Origin: Alkalibacterium olivapovliticus
GTDB taxonomy: Bacteria; Bacillota; Bacilli; Lactobacillales; Carnobacteriaceae_A
Reading direction: 5' to 3'
DNA length: 64,000 bases
Assembly: GCF_003003275.1 (NCBI RefSeq)
Contig: NZ_PVTO01000005.1
Location: 1-64,000 of the forward strand
Under the pieces are notes generated by a model. It was not told the origin of the DNA. It made no database searches and saw nothing but the letters and a program-made list of their open reading frames with translations. The position numbers were made by a program, and so were the translations under genes. This document shows positions 27,878 through 36,551 of this stretch, piece by piece. Each line of letters begins with the position of its first letter. Positions within the stretch are counted from its first letter, which is position 1.

Positions 27878-28546
27878 GTGTCTAAAGAAGTAACCTTATT
27901 AAATTCAATCGAGACCACTAAACTTATCGAAGCCATGGGCGTACTGTTTCCGGATGCTAAAGCTGAACTAACCCATAAAAATGCCTTCGAGCTTTTGATT
28001 GCCGTCATATTAAGTGCACAGACAACTGATGTGGGCGTCAACAAAGCTACCCCTCGTCTTTTTGAGGCCTATCCCACGCCCGAGCTGCTCATGGAGGCAG
28101 ATTTAGATGACATTATGGATAAAATCAAAACAATTGGTTTATACCGTAATAAAGCCAAGTACATTAAGAAATGTGCACGAGACCTAGTCGAACGATTTGA
28201 CAGTCAAGTGCCCAACACCCATAAAGAGTTGGAAAGCCTAGCTGGAGTTGGACGTAAAACGGCTAATGTTGTCATGAGTGTAGCTTTTGATGAACCGGCT
28301 ATTGCAGTCGATACCCATGTTGAACGTATCAGTAAAAGATTTTCCATCTGCTCACCCGAGGCAAATGTGCGACAGGTCGAGGAGGCGCTTATGGAGAAAC
28401 TGCCGAGAGATTTATGGAGCATAGCGCATCACCGGATGATTTTCTTTGGCCGATATCAGTGTCCGGCTCGAGCACACGATCATAATGATTGTATTTACAA
28501 AGTGTCTGAAATCATAAAAAACCAGACTACAGAAAATAAGCCTTAA
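27878..28546 (+). CDS. nth: Endonuclease III-like DNA glycosylase with incomplete Fe-S ligand set
   Basis: Base-excision repair enzyme of 222 residues. The HhH-GPD core is intact: LAGVGRKTANVV (catalytic Lys) and AVDTHVERIS (catalytic Asp). The C-terminal loop that normally carries C-x6-C-x2-C-x5-C reads CPARAHDHNDCIYKVSE: the second Cys is replaced by His and the fourth by Glu. A normal [4Fe-4S] cluster therefore seems unlikely. Start GTG with AAGGAG upstream. It follows dnaD, as in Bacillus. Confidence 0.9.
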   Translation: MSKEVTLLNSIETTKLIEAMGVLFPDAKAELTHKNAFELLIAVILSAQTTDVGVNKATPRLFEAYPTPELLMEADLDDIMDKIKTIGLYRNKAKYIKKCARDLVERFDSQVPNTHKELESLAGVGRKTANVVMSVAFDEPAIAVDTHVERISKRFSICSPEANVRQVEEALMEKLPRDLWSIAHHRMIFFGRYQCPARAHDHNDCIYKVSEIIKNQTTENKP

Positions 28547-28558
28547 GGCACTGAATCG

Positions 28559-28588
28559 TTTTCATTCCTGAAGCACTTAAGGTATAAT
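28559..28588 (+). promoter_or_regulatory. Sigma-A promoter of the aminotransferase gene
   Basis: TTTTCA (28559-28564), 18 bases, TATAAT (28583-28588). The -10 box is perfect, the -35 box weak. Confidence 0.5.
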
Positions 28589-28642
28589 TATTACTAGTTA
28601 TCTGCCTTCCTGTTAGAGAAGGTCTGAGAGAGGAGCGCTTTT

Positions 28643-29899
28643 ATGAATAAAGAAGAAATGGAAGACCATTTGAATCATATCAAAGCACAGTATGCTTTAT
28701 ATGAAGAAAGACCCTTTGAGATTACAATTGCTCGGGGAATCCCTTCAACTAACCAGTTAAAGTTATCTGAAGCATTAATAAATGAAACAAAGATTGAAAA
28801 CTGGTATAGTGATGATGAGCTAGATATTAGAAATTACGGTGGATTATTCGGTATAGAGGAAGCAAGAAAGCTCTTTGGTACACTATTGAATACCACTATT
28901 GAAGAAACATTCGTAGGGGGAAATTCAAGTCTTCAGCTGATGTATGCTACATTGAATCATCTAATGTACACAGCAAGTAACCCTTGGTCTAAAGAAGAGA
29001 CTGTCAAGTTTATTTGTCCAAGTCCTGGATATGACCGCCATTGGTTTATGCTGGAACATCTTGGGATAGAAATGATTCCAGTTGAATTGACTGGTAAAGG
29101 TCCAGATATGGAAACAGTTGAAAAACTTGTTTCTCAGGACCCGTCGATCAAAGGCATGTTCATCGTTCCCACTTACAATAACCCGACTGGGGAGACCGTG
29201 TCAGACGAAGTCGTTGACCGCCTGGCTCAGATGCATTCAGCATCAGAAGATTTTGTCATTTTATGGGACAATGCTTACGTTGTTCATCATTTAAGTGAAT
29301 TAAAAGAAGAAGCCAAGGATATACTAGAAGCCTGTAAATCAGCAGGCAATCCGGAACGGGTTATTCAATACGTATCCACTTCTAAAATGACACTCCCTGG
29401 CTCAGGCGTTGCAGCTATTGGGGCTTCAACTAAACGAATGAATGAACTGGCTCTGGATTTCAGCAAACAGCTGATCAGTTTCGATAAAATTAACCAGAAA
29501 CGTCATGTTCTGTTCTTAAAAGATCGTGAAACGATTGATGACCTGATGAGTAAACATGCAGAGATATTGGCTCCGAAGTTTGAGTGGGTAGATGCGATAT
29601 TATCAGCCTACTTCCATGGAGAACGCTCGTCTTTTGTAAAGTGGACTAAACCCAACGGTGGGTACTTTGTTCATTTGACCACACAAGATGGCTGTGCAGC
29701 AGAAATCGTTCAACGAATGAAAGACATTGGTATCGAACTGACACCAGCCAATGCGGCTTATCCATATGGTATTAATGCAAGAGACAACAGTATTCGTCTA
29801 GCTCCAAGTTTTGCTAAACTGGATGATTTGGAAATTGCGATGGAAGCTTTGTGTGTATGTATTGAAATGGTCACTTTAGAAAAAATACTGATCGACTAG
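28643..29899 (+). CDS. PLP-dependent aspartate aminotransferase (Asp_aminotransf family)
   Basis: Protein of 418 residues of fold type I. It matches the type Ic/PF12897 aspartate aminotransferases by RNYGGLFGIEEARKLFG, the PSPGYDRHW stretch, FIVPTYNNPTGE, ILWDNAYVVHH (Asp binding the PLP nitrogen) and YVSTSKMTLPGSG, with the PLP-binding Lys. It interconverts aspartate/2-oxoglutarate and oxaloacetate/glutamate. The usual aspB next to asnS is absent from its Bacillus position, so this gene may fill that role. It is co-transcribed with the YtxH gene 12 bases downstream. Confidence 0.82.
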   Translation: MNKEEMEDHLNHIKAQYALYEERPFEITIARGIPSTNQLKLSEALINETKIENWYSDDELDIRNYGGLFGIEEARKLFGTLLNTTIEETFVGGNSSLQLMYATLNHLMYTASNPWSKEETVKFICPSPGYDRHWFMLEHLGIEMIPVELTGKGPDMETVEKLVSQDPSIKGMFIVPTYNNPTGETVSDEVVDRLAQMHSASEDFVILWDNAYVVHHLSELKEEAKDILEACKSAGNPERVIQYVSTSKMTLPGSGVAAIGASTKRMNELALDFSKQLISFDKINQKRHVLFLKDRETIDDLMSKHAEILAPKFEWVDAILSAYFHGERSSFVKWTKPNGGYFVHLTTQDGCAAEIVQRMKDIGIELTPANAAYPYGINARDNSIRLAPSFAKLDDLEIAMEALCVCIEMVTLEKILID

Positions 29900-29911
29900 G
29901 AGGAAAATAAG

Positions 29912-30232
29912 ATGTCAAAACAGACTTTTGGATTTGGAATGGCACTTGGCGCACTAGCAGGTGCAGCCGCTGCTTATTTATTTGCACCACAATCAGGTGA
30001 AGAATTTCAGAGAGACTTGAAAGATAAAGCTCAGGATACTAAAAATAAAGCAGTCGTCAAATTCGACGAGGCAGTATTGGGAACTGAAATGTGGCTTGAT
30101 CAGAAAATGGCTGATAATGAATTCAACGATGAACCGATTCGGTATGAACGCACTCCTGAAAATGTTGCGCCTGCACCGGACTATACAGAAGCGCCTGACG
30201 TGTTCGTTGAAGAAGAAAGCATAACAGACTAA
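29912..30232 (+). CDS. YtxH-domain protein
   Basis: Protein of 106 residues with an N-terminal glycine/alanine-rich membrane segment (FGMALGALAGAAAAYLFAP) followed by SGEEFQRDLKDKAQD, the YtxH (gas vesicle-like) pattern, and an acidic tail. Members are often stress-induced; the molecular role is unknown. A good AGGAGG site follows the aminotransferase stop. Confidence 0.8.
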   Translation: MSKQTFGFGMALGALAGAAAAYLFAPQSGEEFQRDLKDKAQDTKNKAVVKFDEAVLGTEMWLDQKMADNEFNDEPIRYERTPENVAPAPDYTEAPDVFVEEESITD

Positions 30233-30344
30233 CCTATATAGTAGAGAGAAGCTTGTCTTTTCTCTATTCGTTTGCATGAAAATGGATATTTATACAAAAA
30301 ATTGATAACTATACTTTATAACGATGCTTTATCTGGAGGTTCTT

Positions 30345-31574
30345 ATGTCAAGATTATTTAATATTAATTCTGAAATTGATCCGTTAAAAACGGTACTGCT
30401 TAAACGCCCGGGGAAAGAAGTGGAAAATCTGATACCGGATACTATGGAAGATCTACTGTTTGATGACATTCCATATTTACCGATTATACAGGACGAACAT
30501 GATGCATTTGCACATGCTTTAAAAAATAATGGAACAGAAGTTCTTTACCTGGAAGAACTTGTAACAGAGGCGATCGATACGGGTAACTGTCATCAGAAAA
30601 TAACTGATCAGCTGATAACAGAATCAGGTATTCAGGTGGACGATGTCAGACAGGCTCTTTCAGAATACCTGCTGGCTATGGATACAAGACAGATGGTCGA
30701 TACGATGATGGCGGGTATCCGTACAGATGCGCTCGACATCAAGTCCTCATCTCTTGCCTGGTTAGCTGACAGACAGAACCAGTCTTTATTTCTGATGCAG
30801 CCGATGCCTAATCTTTATTACACAAGAGATATTGCATCTACAATAGGTGAGGGTATTTCAATAAATAAAATGACATATGAAGCAAGAAAAAGGGAATCTC
30901 TATTTATGGAGACTATCGTCAGAGAGCATCCTGATTTTAATACAGAAAAACTTGAGATATGGCGCGACCGGTATTCAGATACAACGATCGAAGGGGGAGA
31001 TATCCTCGTTTTAAGTGAAGAGGTTCTGGCAATAGGTGTGTCTCAACGCACGACTGGACATGCTATTGAAGAGCTGGCTCACTCGCTCTTCTCAAAACAA
31101 AGTAAAATCAAGAAAATCCTGGCCATCGAAATTCCTCATGTCAGAGCAATGATGCATCTGGATACGGTCTTTACGATGGTGGACAAAGATGCATTCACCA
31201 TACACCCAGGCATACAGGACATGGATAAAAAGATGTCGATCTATATGCTTGAGCCTTCTAAAGTAGAAGGAGCCCTAAAGGTAACGCACCATACAGATTT
31301 AGGCAATATTTTAAAAGATGTCCTGAACGTACCTGAAATCAATCTGATCCCTTGCGGAAACGGAGACCCAATCGCTGCGCCAAGAGAACAATGGAATGAC
31401 GGATCCAATACGTTGGCTGTCAAACCGGGTGTTGTCGTGACTTATAATCGAAATTATGTGTCCAATCAGCTACTGAGAGAAAACGGCATTAAAGTGATAG
31501 AAGTACCTTCCAGTGAACTGTCACGTGGACGAGGCGGCCCAAGATGTATGAGTATGCCCCTGCTGCGTGTGTAA
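30345..31574 (+). CDS. arcA: Arginine deiminase
   Basis: Enzyme of 409 residues converting arginine to citrulline and ammonia, first step of the ADI pathway. Visible motifs: NLYYTRDIA (usual FTRDP is slightly altered), TIEGGDIL, MHLDTVFTMV, GNGDP and the C-terminal RGGPRCMSMPL with the nucleophilic Cys. ATG 30345 follows CTGGAGG. It stands alone here: no arcB, arcC or arcD follows, and a bidirectional terminator closes it. argR and argS lie 6-8 kb downstream. Confidence 0.92.
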   Translation: MSRLFNINSEIDPLKTVLLKRPGKEVENLIPDTMEDLLFDDIPYLPIIQDEHDAFAHALKNNGTEVLYLEELVTEAIDTGNCHQKITDQLITESGIQVDDVRQALSEYLLAMDTRQMVDTMMAGIRTDALDIKSSSLAWLADRQNQSLFLMQPMPNLYYTRDIASTIGEGISINKMTYEARKRESLFMETIVREHPDFNTEKLEIWRDRYSDTTIEGGDILVLSEEVLAIGVSQRTTGHAIEELAHSLFSKQSKIKKILAIEIPHVRAMMHLDTVFTMVDKDAFTIHPGIQDMDKKMSIYMLEPSKVEGALKVTHHTDLGNILKDVLNVPEINLIPCGNGDPIAAPREQWNDGSNTLAVKPGVVVTYNRNYVSNQLLRENGIKVIEVPSSELSRGRGGPRCMSMPLLRV

Positions 31575-31591
31575 ACCGTCAATAAAGTCAA

Positions 31592-31640
31592 AAAATGCAC
31601 GTATTGAAGTGACGAAGTCTCTCACTCATACGTGCATTTT
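31592..31640. terminator. Bidirectional terminator between arcA and the DUF2188 gene
   Basis: AAAATGCACGTA (31592-31603) and TACGTGCATTTT (31629-31640) form a stem with A/T runs on both sides, between two converging genes. Confidence 0.85.
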
Positions 31641-31643
31641 ATT

Positions 31644-32072
31644 TTATTGTCTTTTTCCGTCTTTAGTAAAAGTAATGACCTGTGACTCTTTATTGTCAGC
31701 TATTTCATTTGCGCGACTAACGGCATCGTTCTTGTTGTCAAATGTAGAATCTGGCCGTTTGGCGTCTTTGGTACGCACTTTCCATTCATCTTCTTCATAG
31801 TAGACCATCACATCATTATCGAGCAGCTCTTCATTAGATTTATCATCGTGTTCGTCTTCTTTTTTCGGTGCCTCTCCATGCTTATATGACCGTAGTTCTT
31901 CTTCAGATGCATTGTCGGCCCATTCTTTTGCCTGTTTTGTTGCAATGGGGATGGCTCGACCCTCATCGTACCCGTTATCCAGCAAAGCATTGGCAATATC
32001 AATGGCTTTCTTTTTGACAACGTGGTCGAAGTTTTTGAATGAATCTGGGTAATCTGATAAATCCCATGGCAT
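31644..32072 (-). CDS. DUF2188 (YdaT-like) protein
   Basis: Protein of 142 residues. The N-terminal part MPWDLSDYPDSFKNF with the ANALLDNGYDEGRAIPIATKQAKEW stretch matches YdaT-type proteins. The C-terminal half (YYEEDEWKVRTKDAKRPDSTFDNKNDAVSRANEIA, split here by an acidic linker) is the DUF2188 domain. It is hydrophilic with no signal peptide. Function unknown; relatives are general-stress genes. Confidence 0.75.
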   Translation of the reverse strand: MPWDLSDYPDSFKNFDHVVKKKAIDIANALLDNGYDEGRAIPIATKQAKEWADNASEEELRSYKHGEAPKKEDEHDDKSNEELLDNDVMVYYEEDEWKVRTKDAKRPDSTFDNKNDAVSRANEIADNKESQVITFTKDGKRQ

Positions 32073-32160
32073 AATTGAATCATCCTTTCAAATCTTATAC
32101 TTTCGTTATATCATGAGAGAGAAGATTCGTCTATTAAAAGCAATCGAAAAGAGGACTTGT

Positions 32161-32991
32161 ATGTTAAAGAAAATAGATAAGGCCGAGAGTTTTGTGAGGG
32201 AGCATCGTCAATTGTTTCAGTGCCCCGTTTGCAGTGAACCATTTGTGACTGTTGAAGACCATCATATAACCTGTTCAAAAGATCACCGGTTTGATCTATC
32301 AAAAAAAGGCACACTGCACTTACTGATGAAACCGGCTCAGTCAGAGTATACTCGCAATATGCTTCTTTCAAGGCAGCGCATTGCTCAGAGCGGATTCTGG
32401 CATCCTCTGCTTCAAGCAATCAGATCAGTGATCAAACATCCTGAAGGGACATTACTTGACGTCGGCTGCGGTGAGGGAGCTCACAGCGCCTACTTAAGAG
32501 GACAGGGGATCACTGGCCCAATCATCGCTTTTGATATTTCTAAAGAAGGCATTAATCTGGCGGCTGGGTCTTATGAAGATGTATTTTTTGCCGTGGCAGA
32601 TCTGGCTCATTCCCCATTTGCCTCAGGTCAGTATGATACCATCCTGAATATATTGTCACCGTCTAATTACAGCGAATTTGACCGGCTGCTTAAGAAAGAC
32701 GGGCAGGTCATAAAAGTCGTCCCCAATCCTGATTATCTGAAAGAACTGAGAGCGCTGAAAAAAGAAAAAGAAACCCCGTATTCAAATGAACGGGTCGTTC
32801 AAAAATTTGAAGACCATTTTGATGACGTAGAAAAGATAACGATCACATATACCGTCGATCTTTTTGAAGATATGGTAGAGGATTTCATGAATATGACGCC
32901 TTTGGGTTGGCATATTGACAAAGAATATGAGGAAATAATCACAAAGTTGAATGAAGTTACAGTGGATTTACTGATTTTAATAGGAGAATAA
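32161..32991 (+). CDS. rlmA: 23S rRNA (guanine-N1) methyltransferase RlmA-like
   Basis: Protein of 276 residues. The N-terminal zinc ribbon has CPVC and CSKDHRFD; the Rossmann methyltransferase domain has LLDVGCGEG (SAM-binding loop) and AFDISKEG. LLMKPAQSEYTRNMLLSRQ between them is typical of the RrmA/TlrB family, which methylates G745 or G748 of 23S rRNA. ATG 32161 follows AAGAGG; an in-frame upstream ATG lacks a site. It is divergent from the DUF2188 gene. Confidence 0.85.
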   Translation: MLKKIDKAESFVREHRQLFQCPVCSEPFVTVEDHHITCSKDHRFDLSKKGTLHLLMKPAQSEYTRNMLLSRQRIAQSGFWHPLLQAIRSVIKHPEGTLLDVGCGEGAHSAYLRGQGITGPIIAFDISKEGINLAAGSYEDVFFAVADLAHSPFASGQYDTILNILSPSNYSEFDRLLKKDGQVIKVVPNPDYLKELRALKKEKETPYSNERVVQKFEDHFDDVEKITITYTVDLFEDMVEDFMNMTPLGWHIDKEYEEIITKLNEVTVDLLILIGE

Positions 32992-33045
32992 AAGCAGATA
33001 TTACAGAATTGTGAATGGAAATTACTAAATGTCAACTATTTATAC

Positions 33046-33231
33046 TTGAGATATAGCGTTAAGTCTTGTGTTATTATACAGGAAGTGCTAAGATATACTG
33101 CATAAGCTAATTTGGTTCATTGGTTTTTATCAGTCAACCCATCAGAAGCTGATAAAAAAACGTGAATTTTCAAAGGCTTCATTAACGTATTGTTTCGCAG
33201 TGCTAGTCACCGAGGCAATACGTTTTTTTTT
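33046..33231 (+). ncRNA. Candidate small RNA or leader with its own promoter and terminator (unknown family)
   Basis: This is the 340-base gap between rlmA and ddl. It holds an extended -10 (TG-T-TATTAT at 33069-33077; TTGAGA at 33046 is a poor -35 at 20 bases). A hairpin TTTTTATCAG (33124-33133) with CTGATAAAAA (33149-33158) follows. A strong terminator ends it, AACGTATTG (33184-33192) with CAATACGTT (33216-33224) and nine T. About 100 bases remain before ddl. It does not look like T-box, 6S or SRP RNA to me. Confidence 0.4.
33184..33231 (+). terminator. Rho-independent terminator upstream of ddl
   Basis: A 9-bp stem with a 23-base loop and a long T-run. It lies too far from rlmA (190 bases) to be only its terminator, and before ddl. 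Confidence 0.85.
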
Positions 33232-33331
33232 GCGCACTAAAATAGGGCTTTCATCATATTTTTTGCTCAAAAGAATATGTTGAAGTCTGTTCTTGGTGTA
33301 TAATACATAAAGAGTATAGGAGGAGAATAGT

Positions 33332-34351
33332 ATGAATATTGTTGTTTTAGCTGGCGGTTACAGCCATGAAAGAGAAGTCTCATTAAGTTCCGGAAGTTTA
33401 ATTGCAAATGCTTTGATGGAAAACGGCCATCAGGTCATTCTATTGGATTTATACTTCGGCACACAAGCAGCTTCAAGTTTTGAAGAAGCCTATTCCAAAC
33501 TAAAAAAAGATAAATATGAGTATACAGTAAAAAGACAGATACCCGATTTAGACGCATTAAAAGCGCAAAAAGAAAAACCTAACGAAATGATTGGGGAAAA
33601 CATTATTCCGATTTGTCAGTCGGCTGATTTGGTGTTCTTGTCCCTGCACGGAGAACTCGGTGAGAACGGGCAACTGCAGGCCGTTTTTGACTTATATGAC
33701 ATAACCTATACAGGTGCTGGCTATTTAGGTAGTGCCATCGCCATGAATAAAATCTTGTCTAAAGAAATCATGGCTGCTCAGGATATACTGACACCCGAAT
33801 GGGAAGTGCTGGAACACGGTGATGAGCCGACTAGCGACGTTCCTTGTGTTGTCAAACCAAATGCGAGCGGGTCAAGTATTGGGGTCTACATCGTTGATAA
33901 TAAAGAGGATCTTAAAAATGCTGTTCATGATGCAAAAAAATATTCGTCGTCAGTATTGATTGAAGAAAAAATTGAAGGCCGTGAGTTCTCAGTCGGTGTT
34001 TTGGAAGACAAAGCCTTGCCTTTGATCGAAATCATTCCGAAATCCGGATTTTATGATTATGAAAACAAATACCAGGAAGGGGCGACGATCGAAATTTGTC
34101 CGGCTGAACTGGATGACACAGTGTCGAGCAAGATCCAAGACATTGCCCTTAAAGTATTTAGAGCTTTACGTCTTGAATATTATGCGCGTATTGATTTTAT
34201 TGTATCAAATGATGGACGAATCTACTTTATCGAAGCCAACACGTTACCTGGCATGACTCCGACTAGCCTCTTCCCGCAAGAAGCTGCAGCTGACGGTATA
34301 TCATACAATGAATTGTGTAATCGACTGGCGGAAATCGCCCTAAACAAATAG
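33332..34351 (+). CDS. ddl: D-alanine--D-alanine ligase
   Basis: ATP-grasp enzyme of 339 residues making D-Ala-D-Ala for peptidoglycan. It shows the N-terminal VLAGGYSHEREVSLSSG, LSLHGELGENGQLQ, the catalytic YTGAGYLGSAIAMNK, VVKPNASGSSIGV, EEKIEGREFSVGV and IYFIEANTLPGMTPTSLFP. The Tyr of YTGAGYLG suggests D-Ala rather than D-Lac use (the D-Lac type has Phe). A strong AGGAGGAG site precedes the ATG. Confidence 0.93.
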   Translation: MNIVVLAGGYSHEREVSLSSGSLIANALMENGHQVILLDLYFGTQAASSFEEAYSKLKKDKYEYTVKRQIPDLDALKAQKEKPNEMIGENIIPICQSADLVFLSLHGELGENGQLQAVFDLYDITYTGAGYLGSAIAMNKILSKEIMAAQDILTPEWEVLEHGDEPTSDVPCVVKPNASGSSIGVYIVDNKEDLKNAVHDAKKYSSSVLIEEKIEGREFSVGVLEDKALPLIEIIPKSGFYDYENKYQEGATIEICPAELDDTVSSKIQDIALKVFRALRLEYYARIDFIVSNDGRIYFIEANTLPGMTPTSLFPQEAAADGISYNELCNRLAEIALNK

Positions 34352-34373
34352 GACATGAAAGGAGATGCATGAG

Positions 34374-35555
34374 ATGAACCAGGAGCTTAAAGAAAAAATC
34401 CAGGCAAAAGCTGAGGATTTAGGCATTAATAAAATCGGGTTTACTCATGCTGATCCCTTTTATGATTTAGAAGCTAAACTGCATGCTCAGCAGGAAAAAG
34501 GGCATCACTCCGGTTTCGAGCATAAAGTGATTGAGGAACGGATCTACCCTGAAAGAATATTCGATCAACCTAAATCGATCATTGCGATAGCTTTGGCTTA
34601 TCCTTCCAAAATGAGAGACAAGGCTCCCAGAGTCAAAGGGGAGAGGCGAGGAGAGTTTGCCCGTGCATCATGGGGGACCGATTACCACACAGTATTAAGC
34701 AAAAAAATGGATCAGCTGATTGACTATATCCGTTCTGAAGCTGAAGGTGACGTTTCTTTTAAACCGATGGTCGACACGGGCGAACTGGTAGATGTGGCGG
34801 TTGCTCAAAGAGCCGGTCTGGGCTTTATCGGACGAAACGGGCTGCTGATCACTAAAGAATTTGGCTCTTACGTCTACCTGGGTGAAATCATTACGAATAT
34901 TGAATTTGAATCTGACGAAGAAGTCTCATTCGGATGTGGAGACTGTACACGCTGTGTCGATGCGTGTCCTACAGATGCTTTACTTGGTGACGGCCGAATG
35001 AACGCTCAGCGCTGTCTATCATATCAGACGCAAACTAAAGGGTATATGCCTAAAGAGTACCGCCGTCAAATGGGCCACGTTATTTACGGATGCGACATTT
35101 GTCAGATCGTTTGTCCCTATAATAAAGGGATCGACTCTCATTTTCATGAGGAGATGGAGCCTGAACCGTTCAACACAACACCCGAACTGAAGCCGCTACT
35201 CACAATTTCCAATAAGGATTTCAAAAAAGACTTTGGCGATATGGCAGGATCGTGGAGAGGGAAGAAACCTCTTCAGCGTAATGCTATTATTGCTTTGGCA
35301 AATTATAGAGATTTCTCCGCAGTACCGGATTTACTTAATGTAATCGAAAATGACCCCCGTCCAATGATACGGGGGACGGCAGCCTGGGCGGTTGCCACCA
35401 TTACCAAAAAGCGTCCCAATCAGGACGTTTTGGACTTTCTGGAAGAGTCTGTCCTTAAAGAAACTGATGAAGAGACCGTAGCTGAGTTCACTGAAGCTAT
35501 CATAGAACTTAAAGAACGCCTAGACTTAATTGAATCAAAGAGGAGAGACACGTAG
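34374..35555 (+). CDS. queG: Epoxyqueuosine reductase QueG
   Basis: Protein of 393 residues that performs the last step of queuosine synthesis on tRNA using cobalamin and two [4Fe-4S] clusters. It shows [23 protein letters not shown], the ferredoxin motif [12 protein letters not shown] and the second set CLSYQ ... [11 protein letters not shown]. The C-terminal 90 residues resemble HEAT-like repeats ([14 protein letters not shown]). ATG 34374 is chosen because AAAGGAG is nine bases before it and abuts the alternative ATG 34365. Its stop overlaps the trmL start by one base. Confidence 0.92.
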   Translation: MNQELKEKIQAKAEDLGINKIGFTHADPFYDLEAKLHAQQEKGHHSGFEHKVIEERIYPERIFDQPKSIIAIALAYPSKMRDKAPRVKGERRGEFARASWGTDYHTVLSKKMDQLIDYIRSEAEGDVSFKPMVDTGELVDVAVAQRAGLGFIGRNGLLITKEFGSYVYLGEIITNIEFESDEEVSFGCGDCTRCVDACPTDALLGDGRMNAQRCLSYQTQTKGYMPKEYRRQMGHVIYGCDICQIVCPYNKGIDSHFHEEMEPEPFNTTPELKPLLTISNKDFKKDFGDMAGSWRGKKPLQRNAIIALANYRDFSAVPDLLNVIENDPRPMIRGTAAWAVATITKKRPNQDVLDFLEESVLKETDEETVAEFTEAIIELKERLDLIESKRRDT

Positions 35556-36064
35556 TGACCAATCATATTGCTTTATTTGAACCTCAAATTCCTGCGAATA
35601 CAGGAAATATAGCTCGAACGTGTGCGGGAACGAATACCCAGTTGCACCTGATCGAGCCGTTGGGTTTCAAGACAGATGACAAATACCTGAAACGTGCGGG
35701 ACTAGATTATTGGGAAGCGGTCAGTATTCACTACCATGCCAATCTGGAAGAATTTCTCGCGGTAGTCGGCAATGATCCTTTATACCTAATTTCAAAGTTT
35801 GCTGAAAAAGTGTATTCAGATGTTGATTTTACGGACACTGAAAAGAATCACTATTTCTTATTCGGTAAAGAAACAACTGGCCTGCCTGAAGAATTCATGC
35901 GTGCTAACCCGGAAAAGTGTCTGCGTATTCCAATGGATGACACGCATGTCCGTTCACTTAATTTATCCAATACAGCGAACATCCTAATTTATGAAGCCTT
36001 GAGACAACAGGATTTCCCTCAATTAGAGAAGGTCCACACTTATGATAATGATAAGCTCAAGTAA
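35555..36064 (+). CDS. trmL: tRNA (cytidine/uridine-34 2'-O) methyltransferase TrmL
   Basis: SPOUT-family enzyme of 169 residues methylating the wobble ribose of tRNA-Leu. Motifs: [19 protein letters not shown] (motif 1), [14 protein letters not shown] (motif 2) and [20 protein letters not shown] (motif 3, the knot). The start GTG overlaps the last base of the queG stop, so both tRNA wobble-modification genes are coupled. Confidence 0.92.
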   Translation: MTNHIALFEPQIPANTGNIARTCAGTNTQLHLIEPLGFKTDDKYLKRAGLDYWEAVSIHYHANLEEFLAVVGNDPLYLISKFAEKVYSDVDFTDTEKNHYFLFGKETTGLPEEFMRANPEKCLRIPMDDTHVRSLNLSNTANILIYEALRQQDFPQLEKVHTYDNDKLK

Positions 36065-36073
36065 ATAGTACGT

Positions 36074-36104
36074 AACTACTCGTCTTTAGGCGGGTAGTTT
36101 TTTT
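36074..36104 (+). terminator. Terminator after trmL
   Basis: AACTACTCG (36074-36082) pairs with CGGGTAGTT (36091-36099), followed by T-run. Confidence 0.85.
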
Positions 36105-36480
36105 ATGTGTGCCATTTCTGTCTCAAAAGGTGAGGCATCAGTGTAACTCGTTGGTGTATCCTATCTCAGTTGAGTTCTATTTACCTTTAGCTGCTTACGC
36201 AGCAGAAAAGTATAGTGAGATGCAGTTAGTGCTGTTGATTATCTTAAACTGAATTGTCAACTGCTGTCGAGTTTAGGTTAGTGAGACTGACTACCTTAAA
36301 CTCATAGTATAAAATAAATCGAGCTGAAGGCAGTCTGTTCGATTATATTCAACTGGTCAGGAAATAATTTTGAGCTGCATCCTTACTGTAATTTAGGCAT
36401 TGCTCATCTTCTGGCATATCTTGAGTTGAATGATAAATGTCTAAATCAGTTCTTATCAGAAAGAAACAGCAGGAGACATA
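36105..36480. other. Non-coding stretch between trmL and argS
   Basis: There is no convincing open frame in about 375 bases. It holds a long imperfect hairpin (36269-36303, GAGTTTAGGT with ACCTTAAACTC) and related words in both orientations, such as ATCTTAAACT (36241) and ACCTTAAACT (36293). It could be decayed sequence or an unrecognised RNA. Confidence 0.4.
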
Positions 36481-36481
36481 C

Positions 36482-36540
36482 AAAAAGCGTCCTCCAGAGT
36501 CACAGACTAGATAGTCTATAACTTCAGGAGAACGCTTTTT
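36482..36540 (-). terminator. Terminator of argS
   Basis: AAAAAGCGT and ACGCTTTTT flank a CTCC/GGAG step and an inner AGACTA/TAGTCT hairpin. The T-run lies on the minus strand just past the argS stop. Confidence 0.8.
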
Positions 36541-36551
36541 AAGGTTAAAGC

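Noticed and set aside
31808-32083. Second frame of 91 codons on the minus strand inside the DUF2188 gene
   Set aside because: It is a shadow of the DUF2188 gene, with no domain pattern and no ribosome site.
33083-33231. 6S RNA, SRP RNA or T-box upstream of ddl
   Set aside because: There is no long closing stem between the ends as in 6S, no SRP tetraloop motif and no T-box sequence.
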